Below are positions 1 to 10,425 of a DNA stretch of 38,092 bases, in pieces. The stretch spans positions 1 through 38,092 of the forward strand of contig JAILNI010000034.1 of NCBI GenBank assembly GCA_024691765.1. The letters run 5' to 3'. Each line of letters begins with the position of its first letter. Position 1 is the stretch's first letter. Below the pieces are notes generated by a model. The model searched no databases, was not told the DNA's origin, and saw nothing but the letters and a program-made list of their open reading frames with translations. Both the position numbers and the translations under genes were made by a program. The stretch is from Bacteroidales bacterium (GTDB lineage: Bacteria; Bacteroidota; Bacteroidia; Bacteroidales; UBA932).

Positions 1-944
<944 letters not shown>

Positions 945-981
945 TTATAAGATTTTAGTGTGTTTTGGCTTTTTTGCGGTA

Positions 982-989
982 CAAATTTA
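982..989 (-). promoter_or_regulatory. Putative -7 box of the enolase promoter
   Basis: On the minus strand these bases read TAAATTTG, a full match to the Bacteroidetes -7 consensus TAnnTTTG. Transcription would start about 35 bases before the enolase ATG. No clear -33 TTTG is visible at the expected 19-21 base spacing. Confidence 0.5.
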
Positions 990-1033
990 CTAAAAATCGG
1001 CGGATTCTGAATACTAAATCGCGAAATTGACTG

Positions 1034-1090
1034 AAAACCCCGTAGCCTGTGACGGTAACGGCTGCCGGCTCACAACGAGTCGGGGATTTT
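1034..1090. repeat. Inverted repeat in the eno/atpD divergent region
   Basis: AAAACCCCG (1034-1042) can pair with CGGGG-A-TTTT (1081-1090), with one bulged A. The loop between them is about 38 bases and contains a smaller GCCGGC palindrome. It ends in a T-run directly before the atpD -7 box. It looks like a terminator facing right, but no rightward gene lies upstream, so its role is unclear. Confidence 0.3.
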
Positions 1091-1093
1091 TTA

Positions 1094-1101
1094 TATATTT
1101 G
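1094..1101 (+). promoter_or_regulatory. Putative -7 box of the ATP synthase operon
   Basis: The sequence TATATTTG matches TAnnTTTG exactly and lies 26 bases upstream of the atpD start, giving a leader of about 20 bases. No convincing -33 element is seen. This is the only good promoter motif found ahead of the eight atp genes. Confidence 0.5.
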
Positions 1102-1112
1102 TAGGATTGTAG

Positions 1113-2651
<1,539 letters not shown>

Positions 2652-2688
2652 AGAAACAGAATTGTTATAATGCTGCGCCTGTAATGCA

Positions 2689-2922
2689 ATGAAAGTGACG
2701 GTTTATACGCCCGAATGGTCCCGCAGTTTCGATGCGGAAGCGGTCTTCCTTCCCGGAAGTGCCGCCCCCTTCGAAGTGCTCCCCGGGCATGCCCCGCTTA
2801 TCTCGACCCTGGAGGCTGGCCAGGTCCGCTGGCGTTCCGGGGGAAAGGAGGAGACGCTTGCTGTAAAGACAGGTGCCGTGCGTGTTGCCGCAGATAATAT
2901 AGAGATTTGCGCAGAAGTATGA
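2689..2922 (+). CDS. atpC: F1Fo ATP synthase subunit epsilon, short form
   Basis: Epsilon subunit of the central stalk. The product is only 77 residues and corresponds to the N-terminal beta-sandwich domain: it opens MKVTVYTPE and carries the LPGHAPLISTLEAGQV signature. The C-terminal two-helix domain, which in about 135-residue family members acts as the inhibitory arm, is absent. Short epsilon subunits of this size are common in Bacteroidetes, so this is probably a lineage trait and not a truncation. Its stop codon overlaps the atpB start by four bases (ATGA), which implies translational coupling. Confidence 0.92.
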   Translation: MKVTVYTPEWSRSFDAEAVFLPGSAAPFEVLPGHAPLISTLEAGQVRWRSGGKEETLAVKTGAVRVAADNIEICAEV

Positions 2923-3998
2923 AAAGGCTGATACTCATACTGTTAGCTTTGTTCGCGATGGCCCCCGCCCTTGTGTCGGCCCGAAGCCTTGCACAGGCCG
3001 GGCGGACTGACGATCCCGTCGCGGAAGGGCAATCCATGGCTGCAGAAGAGCCTTCAGTCGATGTATCAGAAGTGATATTCGGCCATGTGGGCGACTCTTA
3101 TGAGTGGCATATCACCAAATGGGGCGACCGCGACATCGCGATTTCCCTCCCGGTAATAGTGCGCACCCATGAAGGCCGCTGGCTTTGCTTCTCTTCCGGG
3201 CATCTCATTGAATGCCCCGAATACGAGGGCCTTCACATAGCGGCCCCGGGTGAATCCCACGAGGGAAAGATAGTCGAAGCCGACGGACGCCGCCCATTCG
3301 ACATATCCATCACAAAGAACGTCCTTTCTCTGATGATGAGCGCACTGCTGCTTATAATCCTGGTAATGCTTACCGCCCGCTGGTACCGCCGGCACGATTC
3401 CCTGCACGAAGCCCCCAAAGGACTGGCCGCGCTTATGGAACCGCTGGTGGTGATGGTCCACGGGATGGCAAAGGACAATATAGGCGAGGATTACCTGCGC
3501 TACAGTCCCTTCCTGCTGACCGCCTTCCTGTTCATACTCCTGAACAACTTCATGGGCATAATCCCGTTCTTCCCCGGCGGAGCCAACCTTACCGGCAACA
3601 TAGCGTGCACGGTGGTCCTTGCTCTCTTCACTTTCTTCACTGTGAACCTCACAGGAAGCAGGCATTATTACAAGGAGATCGTCAATCCCGACGTTCCCGG
3701 CCTGCTGAAACCCCTCATGGCCCTTATCGAAAGCTTCAGCGCCCTCGTCAAGCCGGTTTCACTTTCGATACGACTTTTCGCCAATATGCTGGCTGGGCAT
3801 ATACAAATCCTCTGTATGGTATGTATCATTTTTATAATGGCCAAGTACGGGGGAGTGCTGCTTGGGGGCATGAGCGTGATAAGCGTCCTGTTCGGAATCT
3901 TCCTGGATGCCCTGGAAATGCTCATCTCATTCATCCAGGCATACATCTTCACCATGCTTTCGAGCATATATATTGGTCTGGCAAGAGTCAAACATTAA
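2919..3998 (+). CDS. atpB: F1Fo ATP synthase subunit a
   Basis: Membrane subunit a of the Fo sector, forming the proton half-channels beside the c ring. The chosen start is the ATG at 2919 inside the ATGA overlap with atpC. A TTG 12 bases upstream is in frame but less likely. The 359-residue protein is long for the family. It begins with a signal-peptide-like segment MKRLILILLALFAMAPALVS and has an extra region of about 100 residues, predicted extracytoplasmic, before the first conserved membrane helix (near 130-150), as in other Bacteroidetes. The essential arginine is Arg285 in SLSIRLFANMLAGH. The C-terminus holds the conserved helix FIQAYIFTMLSSIYIGLA. Confidence 0.95.
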   Translation: MKRLILILLALFAMAPALVSARSLAQAGRTDDPVAEGQSMAAEEPSVDVSEVIFGHVGDSYEWHITKWGDRDIAISLPVIVRTHEGRWLCFSSGHLIECPEYEGLHIAAPGESHEGKIVEADGRRPFDISITKNVLSLMMSALLLIILVMLTARWYRRHDSLHEAPKGLAALMEPLVVMVHGMAKDNIGEDYLRYSPFLLTAFLFILLNNFMGIIPFFPGGANLTGNIACTVVLALFTFFTVNLTGSRHYYKEIVNPDVPGLLKPLMALIESFSALVKPVSLSIRLFANMLAGHIQILCMVCIIFIMAKYGGVLLGGMSVISVLFGIFLDALEMLISFIQAYIFTMLSSIYIGLARVKH

Positions 3999-4011
3999 AT
4001 ACAAAACAATT

Positions 4012-4266
4012 ATGTTATCAATGATTTTACTTCAGGCGGTCGCAGGAGTGGCCATCGGTAAGGTAGGAGCGGCGCTCGGAGCCGCTGCAGCTGCTTTTGC
4101 GGCAGGTTACGGAATCGGTAAGATCGGTATGGCGGCGGTAGAAGCAATCGCACGACAGCCCGAAGCTGCCGGCAACATCCGCACTACCACCATTATTGTC
4201 GCAGGTATGATCGAAGGCGCATCTCTTCTCGGCGTCATTACCTGCCTGCTTGCCATCGTTCTGTAA
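4012..4266 (+). CDS. atpE: F1Fo ATP synthase subunit c
   Basis: Ring-forming c subunit, an 84-residue hairpin of two membrane helices. The start is the ATG at 4012, since longer in-frame readings run back into atpB. Helix 1 is very Ala/Gly-rich and ends GYGIGKIG. The polar loop has the family signature ARQPE (residues 47-51). The ion-binding carboxylate is Glu68 in AGMIEGASLLG. Glu68 is followed by Gly and not by Ser/Thr as in Na+-type rings, which favours proton coupling; this is an inference. It sits 13 bases after atpB and abuts atpF directly. Confidence 0.96.
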   Translation: MLSMILLQAVAGVAIGKVGAALGAAAAAFAAGYGIGKIGMAAVEAIARQPEAAGNIRTTTIIVAGMIEGASLLGVITCLLAIVL

Positions 4267-4776
4267 ATGAGCCTTATAACACCCGACGGCGGCCTCCTTT
4301 TCTGGATGGTCCTCATATTCGGCATCGTGCTGTTCATTCTGGCGAAATGGGGTTTCCCCATAATCACTTCGTCGGTCGACAAGCGCAACAGCCGCATCGA
4401 GGAGTCGCTTCGCAAGGCCGATGAGGTCGAAAAGCGCGAGGCGGCACTTGCGTCCGAATACGAAAAGATGGTCGCCGACGCCCGCAAGGAGCAGGCACGT
4501 ATCCTCAAGGAAGCTGCCGCTGCGGGTGAGGAGATAGTCGCCAGGGCAAAACAGGACGCCGCCGACGAAACGGTCAAGATGATAGCTCATGCCCGCACCC
4601 GCATCGAAGCGGAAAGGGAGACGGCCGCGGCTGAACTGCGGCGCGAGGTGGCCGTCCTCTCGGTCGAAGTTGCGGAAAAGGTTATTCGGGGTCGTCTTTC
4701 CTCCGACAAGGAGCAGAAAGCCCTGATTGACAAGCTTGTAGACGAGGCCTCGAAAGCCCACAAAGCGGATAGTTAG
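4267..4776 (+). CDS. atpF: F1Fo ATP synthase subunit b
   Basis: Peripheral-stalk subunit b. The 169-residue protein has one N-terminal membrane helix (about residues 9-29, LLFWMVLIFGIVLFILAKWG) and then a long charged amphipathic helix rich in Glu, Lys, Arg and Ala. This is the expected layout for a dimerising stator stalk, and the length is normal. The start codon follows the atpE stop with no gap. It binds the delta subunit encoded by the next gene, which begins three bases after this stop. Confidence 0.95.
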   Translation: MSLITPDGGLLFWMVLIFGIVLFILAKWGFPIITSSVDKRNSRIEESLRKADEVEKREAALASEYEKMVADARKEQARILKEAAAAGEEIVARAKQDAADETVKMIAHARTRIEAERETAAAELRREVAVLSVEVAEKVIRGRLSSDKEQKALIDKLVDEASKAHKADS

Positions 4777-4779
4777 AGT

Positions 4780-5244
4780 ATGAATTCCGGAGTTGTCGCA
4801 ACCCGTTACGCCCGTGCCCTGCTGCTCCTCACTGAGGAGTCTGGACGCGGAGAGCAGGTTTTCGCCCAGGCCAGGCAGCTGCTCAAGGACCCGTCCGTGG
4901 TGCCTCAGCCGCTGGAGCCCGATCTGGCGAAGCTTTCTGCCCTGCTTAAGCGCAACGGCCGCGGCGAACTCCTTCGTTTCATCCTTGCGGACTACATCCG
5001 CCTCTGGTGCGCTTCCACCGGAACGAAACTGGTGCATCTCACGACAGCGTCCGAAGACCCCGAACTCCCTGGCAGGATAGCTTCCATGCTTGGCGGCAAA
5101 GTGGTCATTGACACTGAAACGGACCCCTCGATCGAGGGCGGTTTCACGGTCATTCTGGACGACCTCATGCTCGACGCCAGCGTTCGCGGGCAGATCGAGC
5201 GCATCAAAAGGCAGTTCATCGAAAGGAATCTAAGAATTGTGTAA
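4780..5244 (+). CDS. atpH: F1Fo ATP synthase subunit delta
   Basis: Delta subunit, which joins the b stalk to the top of F1. The 154-residue product has the N-terminal helical pattern SGVVATRYARALLLLTEE and the conserved C-terminal segment DTETDPSIEGGFTVILDDLM followed by DASVRGQIERIKRQF. It is a little shorter than the usual 175-180 residues. Its position between atpF and atpA, with no gap before atpA, supports the call. Confidence 0.94.
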   Translation: MNSGVVATRYARALLLLTEESGRGEQVFAQARQLLKDPSVVPQPLEPDLAKLSALLKRNGRGELLRFILADYIRLWCASTGTKLVHLTTASEDPELPGRIASMLGGKVVIDTETDPSIEGGFTVILDDLMLDASVRGQIERIKRQFIERNLRIV

Positions 5245-6852
5245 ATGGACAACATCAAGGCAAGTGAAATATCGGAAATCCTCCTTGGCCAGCTCAAGGA
5301 CATAGACGTCTCCGTCGGCTTCGAGGAAGTCGGACGTGTGCTGCAGGTCTCCGACGGTGTGGCCCGAATCTACGGACTCACCAATGCCGAGGCAGGCGAA
5401 CTGCTGGAATTCGATTCCGGAGTGCGTGCGGTTGTGATGAATCTGGAGGAGGACAACGTGGGTGCGGTGCTTCTCGGCCCGACCGACCAGGTGAAGGAGG
5501 GCATGAAGGTGCGCCGTCTTGGCCGCATCGCGTCGGTTCCCGTCTGCGAAGAGATGGTCGGACGTGTGGTCAATCCGCTCGGAGAGCCCCTCGACGGTCG
5601 CGGAGCCATCAAGGGAGATGTCGTACAGATGCCGCTGGAGCGCAAGGCTCCCGGAGTCATCTTCCGACAGCCGGTTAACGAACCGCTGCAGACCGGCATC
5701 AAGGCCATCGACGCCATGATTCCCATAGGCCGCGGCCAGCGGGAGCTCATCATCGGCGACCGCCAGACCGGAAAGACCGCCATCGCCATCGACACCATCA
5801 TCAACCAGCGTTCCGAGTTCCTTGCCGGCAAGCCCGTCTACTGCATCTATGTGGCTGTGGGCCAGAAGGGTAGCACGGTCGCCGCTACGGTGGAGACGCT
5901 CCGCTCGAAGGGCGCGATGGACTACACCATAGTCGTATCCGCTACCGCTGCGGATCCTGCCGCCCTTCAGTATTTCGCTCCTTTTGCCGGAGCGGCGATA
6001 GGGGAGTACTTCCGGGATACCGGCCGTCCTGCGCTTGTGGTCTACGACGACCTCAGCAAGCAGGCGGTGGCCTATCGCGAGGTGTCGCTCATCCTGCGCC
6101 GTCCGTCCGGACGCGAAGCCTACCCGGGAGATGTGTTCTACCTGCATTCCCGCTTGCTCGAAAGGGCTGCGAAAATTATTGATCAGCAGGAAGTTGCGGA
6201 GCAGATGAACGATCTTCCCGAGGCTCTGCGCGGCCGTGTGAAAGCGGGCGGCTCCCTTACAGCCCTGCCCATCATCGAGACCCAGGCCGGCGACGTTTCG
6301 GCCTATATCCCCACCAATGTCATTTCCATTACCGACGGCCAGATCTACCTCGAAAGCTCCCTCTTCAACCAGGGCTTCCGGCCTGCCATCAACGTGGGTA
6401 TTTCGGTATCCCGCGTAGGCGGTTCCGCCCAGGTAAAGAGCATGAAGAAGGTTGCGGGTACCCTAAAGATCGACCAGGCGCAGTACGAGGAACTCGAATC
6501 CTTCTCAAAATTCTCGTCCGACGTCGACAAGGTGACGGCCATGGCACTCGACCGCGGACGCAAGAACAACCAGCTGCTCATACAGCCCCAGTACTCGCCC
6601 ATGCCGGTAGGGGAGCAGGTCGCGGTGCTATATTGCGGCACCCACGGCCTTATGGCTTCGCTGTCGGTTTCCCAGGTGTGGATTTTCCAGGACATGTTCC
6701 TCGACCGCATGCGCGCTTCGCACGCCGACATACTCGAGGAACTCGGTGCGGGCCGCGTGCCGGATTCCGCCGCCAAGGTAATCGAAAAGGTGGCCGCAGA
6801 GGTCTGCAGTGCGGTTTTGGCTGCTCCTGCCAAAAAGACCGGCGCCGAATAA
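5245..6852 (+). CDS. atpA: F1Fo ATP synthase subunit alpha
   Basis: Non-catalytic nucleotide-binding alpha subunit of F1. The 535-residue protein has the P-loop GDRQTGKT at residues 171-178, the [20 protein letters not shown] run just before it (about 152-171), the segment [17 protein letters not shown], and the arginine-finger region [10 protein letters not shown]. The length is slightly above the usual ~510-525. It follows atpH directly and is nine bases from atpG. Confidence 0.98.
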   Translation: MDNIKASEISEILLGQLKDIDVSVGFEEVGRVLQVSDGVARIYGLTNAEAGELLEFDSGVRAVVMNLEEDNVGAVLLGPTDQVKEGMKVRRLGRIASVPVCEEMVGRVVNPLGEPLDGRGAIKGDVVQMPLERKAPGVIFRQPVNEPLQTGIKAIDAMIPIGRGQRELIIGDRQTGKTAIAIDTIINQRSEFLAGKPVYCIYVAVGQKGSTVAATVETLRSKGAMDYTIVVSATAADPAALQYFAPFAGAAIGEYFRDTGRPALVVYDDLSKQAVAYREVSLILRRPSGREAYPGDVFYLHSRLLERAAKIIDQQEVAEQMNDLPEALRGRVKAGGSLTALPIIETQAGDVSAYIPTNVISITDGQIYLESSLFNQGFRPAINVGISVSRVGGSAQVKSMKKVAGTLKIDQAQYEELESFSKFSSDVDKVTAMALDRGRKNNQLLIQPQYSPMPVGEQVAVLYCGTHGLMASLSVSQVWIFQDMFLDRMRASHADILEELGAGRVPDSAAKVIEKVAAEVCSAVLAAPAKKTGAE

Positions 6853-6861
6853 ATTGTTGGA

Positions 6862-7941
6862 ATGTCGTCGCTTCGGGAGATAAAGGATCGTATCGGCTCT
6901 GTCCGCTCGACGCTCAAGATAACGGGCGCCATGAAGCTCGTGGCCTCCGCCAAATTGCGCAAGGCCCAGCAGGCGGTGCAGGCCCTCCGGCCCTACGAAG
7001 CGGCCCTGTCGGGTATTCTCGCGCAGGCGCGTGGAGCGACCTGTCCGGCTACAACCCGACAGGTGCCGGTGGATGGTGCCGGCGGCAGGGTGGCTGTGGT
7101 GGCGGTGGCGTCGAACTCCTCGCTCTGCGGGTCGTTCAACGGCAACGTCGTGCGCCGCACCCTGGAGTTCCTTCGCGTCAACAGCGCGTCTGTAGGGGCT
7201 TCTTCCGTGTCTTCCGGTGCGTCTACCGGCGCGTCTGCCGGAGCCACCGTCGACGTATTCCCGATAGGCCGCCGCGTAGCAGACCCTCTCCGCCGCGCCG
7301 GATATTCCCTGACCCCGACCGCCGTCGCCCCTTCGCCCGGTTCAGACCCCGCATCGCCCTCAGCCGCCTCCCAGGCCCCTTCGCCCGGTTCAGCTCCGGC
7401 TCTCTCCCAGGAGTTCCTCAACGACCTGGCCGCCCACCCGTCTTACGAGGCCGCGGCCTCCCTTGCCGGCTGGCTCGCCGAAGCGTACAACTCCGGTGTA
7501 TACTCCCGCATAGTACTGATTTACAATCACTTCGTCACCACATCCAGGCAGGAGGTCCGCTGCGAAACCTGGCTCCCCTTCAACCAGGTGGATACGGCCG
7601 GAGAATCACCTGCCTCCGACCCTGTTCGCGACTCTGCCGCCCATTCATCAAGCCTCGGTAGCAGCGCTTCTCCAGCAGCTTCTTCCGACAGCGATTATAT
7701 CCTTGAACCCTCCGCAGGAGCCATTGTGGACACGCTCCTCCCCCAGGTGCTGCGCCTGAAAATCTACGCGATGATCCTGGACAGCATAGCCGCAGAGCAT
7801 GCCGCGCGCCTCATCGCCATGCAGACTGCGACCGACAACGCCCAGCAGATACTCGATGAACTCACGCTCGAGTACAACAAGGGCCGCCAGCAGCAGATTA
7901 CCGCCGAGATACTGGATATAGTAGGCGGCTCTCGACAATAA
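6862..7941 (+). CDS. atpG: F1Fo ATP synthase subunit gamma with three low-complexity inserts
   Basis: Gamma subunit, the rotating central shaft. The ends are canonical: MSSLREIKDRIGSVRSTLKI and ITGAMKLVASAKLRKAQ at the N-terminus, and AARLIAMQTATDNAQQIL with LTLEYNKGRQQQIT at the C-terminus. The frame is open throughout, but the product is 359 residues against a usual 285-300. The excess lies in three Ser/Ala/Gly/Pro-rich stretches, about residues 108-130, 153-181 and 244-277, in the middle Rossmann-like part of the subunit and not in the coiled-coil shaft. Two of them contain short DNA direct repeats (GCCCCTTCGCCCGGTTCAG at 7327-7345 and 7375-7393; about 12-bp units near 7205-7240). The gene is probably functional, because it is the only gamma in an otherwise intact operon. 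Confidence 0.95.
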   Translation: MSSLREIKDRIGSVRSTLKITGAMKLVASAKLRKAQQAVQALRPYEAALSGILAQARGATCPATTRQVPVDGAGGRVAVVAVASNSSLCGSFNGNVVRRTLEFLRVNSASVGASSVSSGASTGASAGATVDVFPIGRRVADPLRRAGYSLTPTAVAPSPGSDPASPSAASQAPSPGSAPALSQEFLNDLAAHPSYEAAASLAGWLAEAYNSGVYSRIVLIYNHFVTTSRQEVRCETWLPFNQVDTAGESPASDPVRDSAAHSSSLGSSASPAASSDSDYILEPSAGAIVDTLLPQVLRLKIYAMILDSIAAEHAARLIAMQTATDNAQQILDELTLEYNKGRQQQITAEILDIVGGSRQ

Positions 7942-7961
7942 TCTCTATCGACCTGGTTGGA

Positions 7962-8729
7962 ATGAAAGCCACAGAGAATCCTGGTTCAGCACAATCGCCG
8001 GCTTCTGCCGTGATTCTGTGCAACGGCGAATTCCCGCGAAAGGAATATCCGCTTTACCTTCTCCGCAGCGCAGATATCATAATCTGCTGCGACAGCGCGC
8101 GCAACGTGGACCGCCTTGCCAGGCTCGGGCTCACGCCTTCCCTGATAGTCGGCGATATGGATTCTACTCCGGCGCGCATTCAGAAAGAATTCGCTTCACG
8201 CATCGTAAAAGTGCATGAGCAGGACGACAACGACCTCGCAAAGGCCTTCTCCCTGCTCCGCGAGCGCTATCCTGAAGTTATTGATATCCACATACTTGGG
8301 GCCGGAGGAAAGAACGAGGCTCACACGGTGGGCAACCTCGGATGGCTCCTTGAGTGGGAGCGCCGTTCGCTCGCCGAAACCGGCCTGGGCCTCGCCGCCC
8401 GCGGAATCAGCGTCGACATGGTGAGTGACTGGTCCACCGCCTTCGCCGTCTCGCCCTCGAACCCCGCCACATCCCTCGGAAGTGCTCCCTCCCCGGAACC
8501 CGGCTGCAATCTTTCCGCTGCTCCTCTGGATATCTACGTCGGCGAGGGCCGCAGGATATCGTTTTTCGCCACCGACCCGCAGCTCCGCATAAAGTCGCAG
8601 GGGCTTCAGTGGCCGCTGGACGGAGTGGATCTCAGCCGCTGGTGGTGCGCAACCCTCAACCGCGCCACGTCCGACACGGTCACCCTCGCCTTCAATCACC
8701 CCGCCCCGCTGCTGATAATTCTGGATTAG
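7962..8729 (+). CDS. thiN: Thiamine pyrophosphokinase
   Basis: Cytosolic enzyme that transfers pyrophosphate from ATP to thiamine to make thiamine diphosphate. The 255-residue product has the family landmarks: an N-terminal ILCNGEFP strand, ADIIICCDSARN, the acidic VGDMDS motif (64-68) and QDDNDLAKA (87-95), then ILGAGGKNEAHTVGNL. A Ser/Pro/Ala-rich insert at about residues 163-188 interrupts the middle of the protein and resembles those in AtpG. The first 15 residues are also of that composition. The gene starts 20 bases after atpG and may be read through from the atp operon. The product would supply cofactor for enzymes such as the transketolase encoded further right. Confidence 0.85.
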   Translation: MKATENPGSAQSPASAVILCNGEFPRKEYPLYLLRSADIIICCDSARNVDRLARLGLTPSLIVGDMDSTPARIQKEFASRIVKVHEQDDNDLAKAFSLLRERYPEVIDIHILGAGGKNEAHTVGNLGWLLEWERRSLAETGLGLAARGISVDMVSDWSTAFAVSPSNPATSLGSAPSPEPGCNLSAAPLDIYVGEGRRISFFATDPQLRIKSQGLQWPLDGVDLSRWWCATLNRATSDTVTLAFNHPAPLLIILD

Positions 8730-8732
8730 AAC

Positions 8733-8755
8733 GGTGGAGCCACTTAGCCTCCACC
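8733..8755. terminator. Inverted repeat between convergent genes, possible bidirectional terminator
   Basis: GGTGGAG (8733-8739) pairs with CTCCACC (8749-8755) around a nine-base loop. It lies exactly between the stop codons of the kinase gene and the convergent XRE gene. There is no T-run on either side, so it is not a classical intrinsic terminator. Confidence 0.35.
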
Positions 8756-8759
8756 ACTA

Positions 8760-8975
8760 TTATTCCGGCACGTCGGGATTATACTCCAGCAAATCTCCGG
8801 GCTGGCATTCAAGTGCGCGGCAAAGCGATTCAAGGGTAGACAGGCGAACCGCCTTGGCCTTCCCGTTCTTGAGTATGGAAAGGTTTGCGGGAGTAATGCC
8901 GACGCGCGCCGCCAGCTCGCCGGAAGACATTTTCCGGCGGGCCAGCATCACGTCGATATTAACTATTATAGCCAC
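8760..8975 (-). CDS. Small XRE-family helix-turn-helix regulator
   Basis: A 71-residue cytosolic DNA-binding protein that is almost entirely one Cro/C1-type helix-turn-helix domain. The turn is ELAARVGITPANLSILKNGK (about residues 20-39), and the ending CQPGDLLEYNPD is typical of the YozG-like group. The start is a GTG at 8975. The resulting N-terminus, (M)AIIVNIDVMLARRKMS, fits that group well, so the GTG is preferred over internal ATGs. It begins six bases after the flotillin stop on the same strand and is probably the last gene of that unit. YozG-like regulators usually accompany a small membrane protein (DUF2975), which is not seen here. Its targets are unknown. Confidence 0.85.
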   Translation of the reverse strand: MAIIVNIDVMLARRKMSSGELAARVGITPANLSILKNGKAKAVRLSTLESLCRALECQPGDLLEYNPDVPE

Positions 8976-8981
8976 GGCTCG

Positions 8982-10418
8982 TTACTCCTTTTTACCGGAA
9001 CCCTTCTTCGCACCGCCGTCAGCCGCGCCGGCATCCTCGGCCGCCGCAGCGCCGGCCACTCCCGCAGCACCGGGCTCCTTGCCCTTCAGGTACTCGGGCA
9101 GGCTCATTCCTGCCATCTTGAACAGGTCCTCAAGCGGGGGGATGCTCCCTGCCAGTCCGCTCAGGAAGTCCGCAGTGGCGGTTTTTCCGGAGCCGTGGCC
9201 GCCGGAACCCTTGCCGCCGTCCCATACGGTAACCTTGTCGATCTTGATGCCCTTGATGGCCTCGACCTGGGTGCGTACGAGTTCGGGCAGGCGGTCTGCA
9301 ATCATCATGAGCACGGCCTTCTGGGGATCTCCGCCGGCAGCTGAAACGGTCTGGGCGAAACCTTCGGCCTGCTTTACCAGTATCTCTTGGGTACCGCGTG
9401 CCTGCGCTTCCATCTTTGCGAAGATGGCGTCGGCCTCACCCTTGGCGATGCGCCTTGCCTGTTCGGCTTCAGCCTCGGCCTCGATTATCTTCTTCTCCTT
9501 GTCGATTTCAGCGGCGACCACGATATTCGCCTGCTGGGTTGCCTTTTCGCGTTCAGCACGGGCGATTTCGGCATCGCGCTCACTCTGGTAGGCCTCCTGC
9601 AGGGCCTTTGCGGCCTGCACCTTTTCTGCGGCCACTGCAGCGCGTTCGGCCTCTGCGGTCTTCTGGCGGCGCAAGGCGTCGGAATTCGCAATCTCGATCT
9701 TCGCGTTGTTCTCTCCCTTCACGGCGTCTGCGTCGGCCGCAGCCACGTTCACGCGGGTGTCCTTGTCGGCCAGGGCCTTTCCTGTCTCACCGAAACGGTT
9801 CTGCTCGGCAACGCTCTTCTTGGCGTCGTTGATAGCCTTTGCGGCGGCTTCCTTACCGAGGGCCTCGATATAGCCGGATTCGTCGCGTATGTCGGTGACG
9901 TTCACGTTGATAAGCTTCAGGCCTATCTTGCGGAGCTCAGCCTCCACATTGGCGGAAACGCTTGCCAGGAACTTGTCGCGGTCGGCGTTGATTTCCTCGA
10001 TGTCCATGGTGGCGATGACGAGACGCAGCTGACCGAAGAGGATATCGGTGGCGATACCCTGGATGCTGTCGGTGGTGAGGCCAAGGAGCCTTTCGGCCGC
10101 GTTGGTCATCACTTCGGGTTCGGTGGAGATACCGATGGTGAAGCGGCAGGGCACGTCCACGCGGATGTTCTGCTTGGAAAGTGCGTTCGTGAGGTTGCAT
10201 TCGATGGAGATGGGTTTGAGGTCCAGGAATGCGAAATTCTGGAAGACGGGCCAGATGAAGGCGGCGCCTCCGTGGATGCATTTTGCGGAAGCCCTGCGTC
10301 CGGTCTTACCGTAGATGACGAGGATCTTGTCCGACGGGCAGCGCTGATACCTGCGGAGTATGGCTCCGAAGGTCACTATCAGCACAAAAACAATGATGAT
10401 AATCAGATAGATAGGCAT
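8982..10418 (-). CDS. Flotillin-like SPFH/band 7 membrane scaffold protein
   Basis: Membrane-attached scaffold of the flotillin (FloT/YuaG) type, thought to organise membrane microdomains and fluidity. The 478-residue protein begins with a single hydrophobic anchor (MPIYLIIIIVFVLIVTFGAI). The SPFH domain follows (about 25-190, with KILVIYGKTGR and FTIGISTEPEVMTNAAERLLG). Then comes a long Ala/Glu/Lys coiled coil (about 195-340), and an Ala/Gly-rich, Lys-ending tail. The NfeD-like gene lies just upstream, with seven bases between, matching the known yuaF-floT pairing in Bacillus subtilis. The identification of the family is secure; the physiological role here is inferred. Confidence 0.92.
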   Translation of the reverse strand: MPIYLIIIIVFVLIVTFGAILRRYQRCPSDKILVIYGKTGRRASAKCIHGGAAFIWPVFQNFAFLDLKPISIECNLTNALSKQNIRVDVPCRFTIGISTEPEVMTNAAERLLGLTTDSIQGIATDILFGQLRLVIATMDIEEINADRDKFLASVSANVEAELRKIGLKLINVNVTDIRDESGYIEALGKEAAAKAINDAKKSVAEQNRFGETGKALADKDTRVNVAAADADAVKGENNAKIEIANSDALRRQKTAEAERAAVAAEKVQAAKALQEAYQSERDAEIARAEREKATQQANIVVAAEIDKEKKIIEAEAEAEQARRIAKGEADAIFAKMEAQARGTQEILVKQAEGFAQTVSAAGGDPQKAVLMMIADRLPELVRTQVEAIKGIKIDKVTVWDGGKGSGGHGSGKTATADFLSGLAGSIPPLEDLFKMAGMSLPEYLKGKEPGAAGVAGAAAAEDAGAADGGAKKGSGKKE

Positions 10419-10425
10419 AATTGTA

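Noticed and set aside
4012..4266. Sodium-type c ring
   Set aside because: The residue after the essential Glu68 is Gly and not the Ser/Thr expected at a sodium site, so proton coupling is more likely.
6862..7941. atpG as a pseudogene or misassembly
   Set aside because: The frame is intact, both conserved ends are present and the inserts are in-frame. Insertion of low-complexity loops explains the length better.
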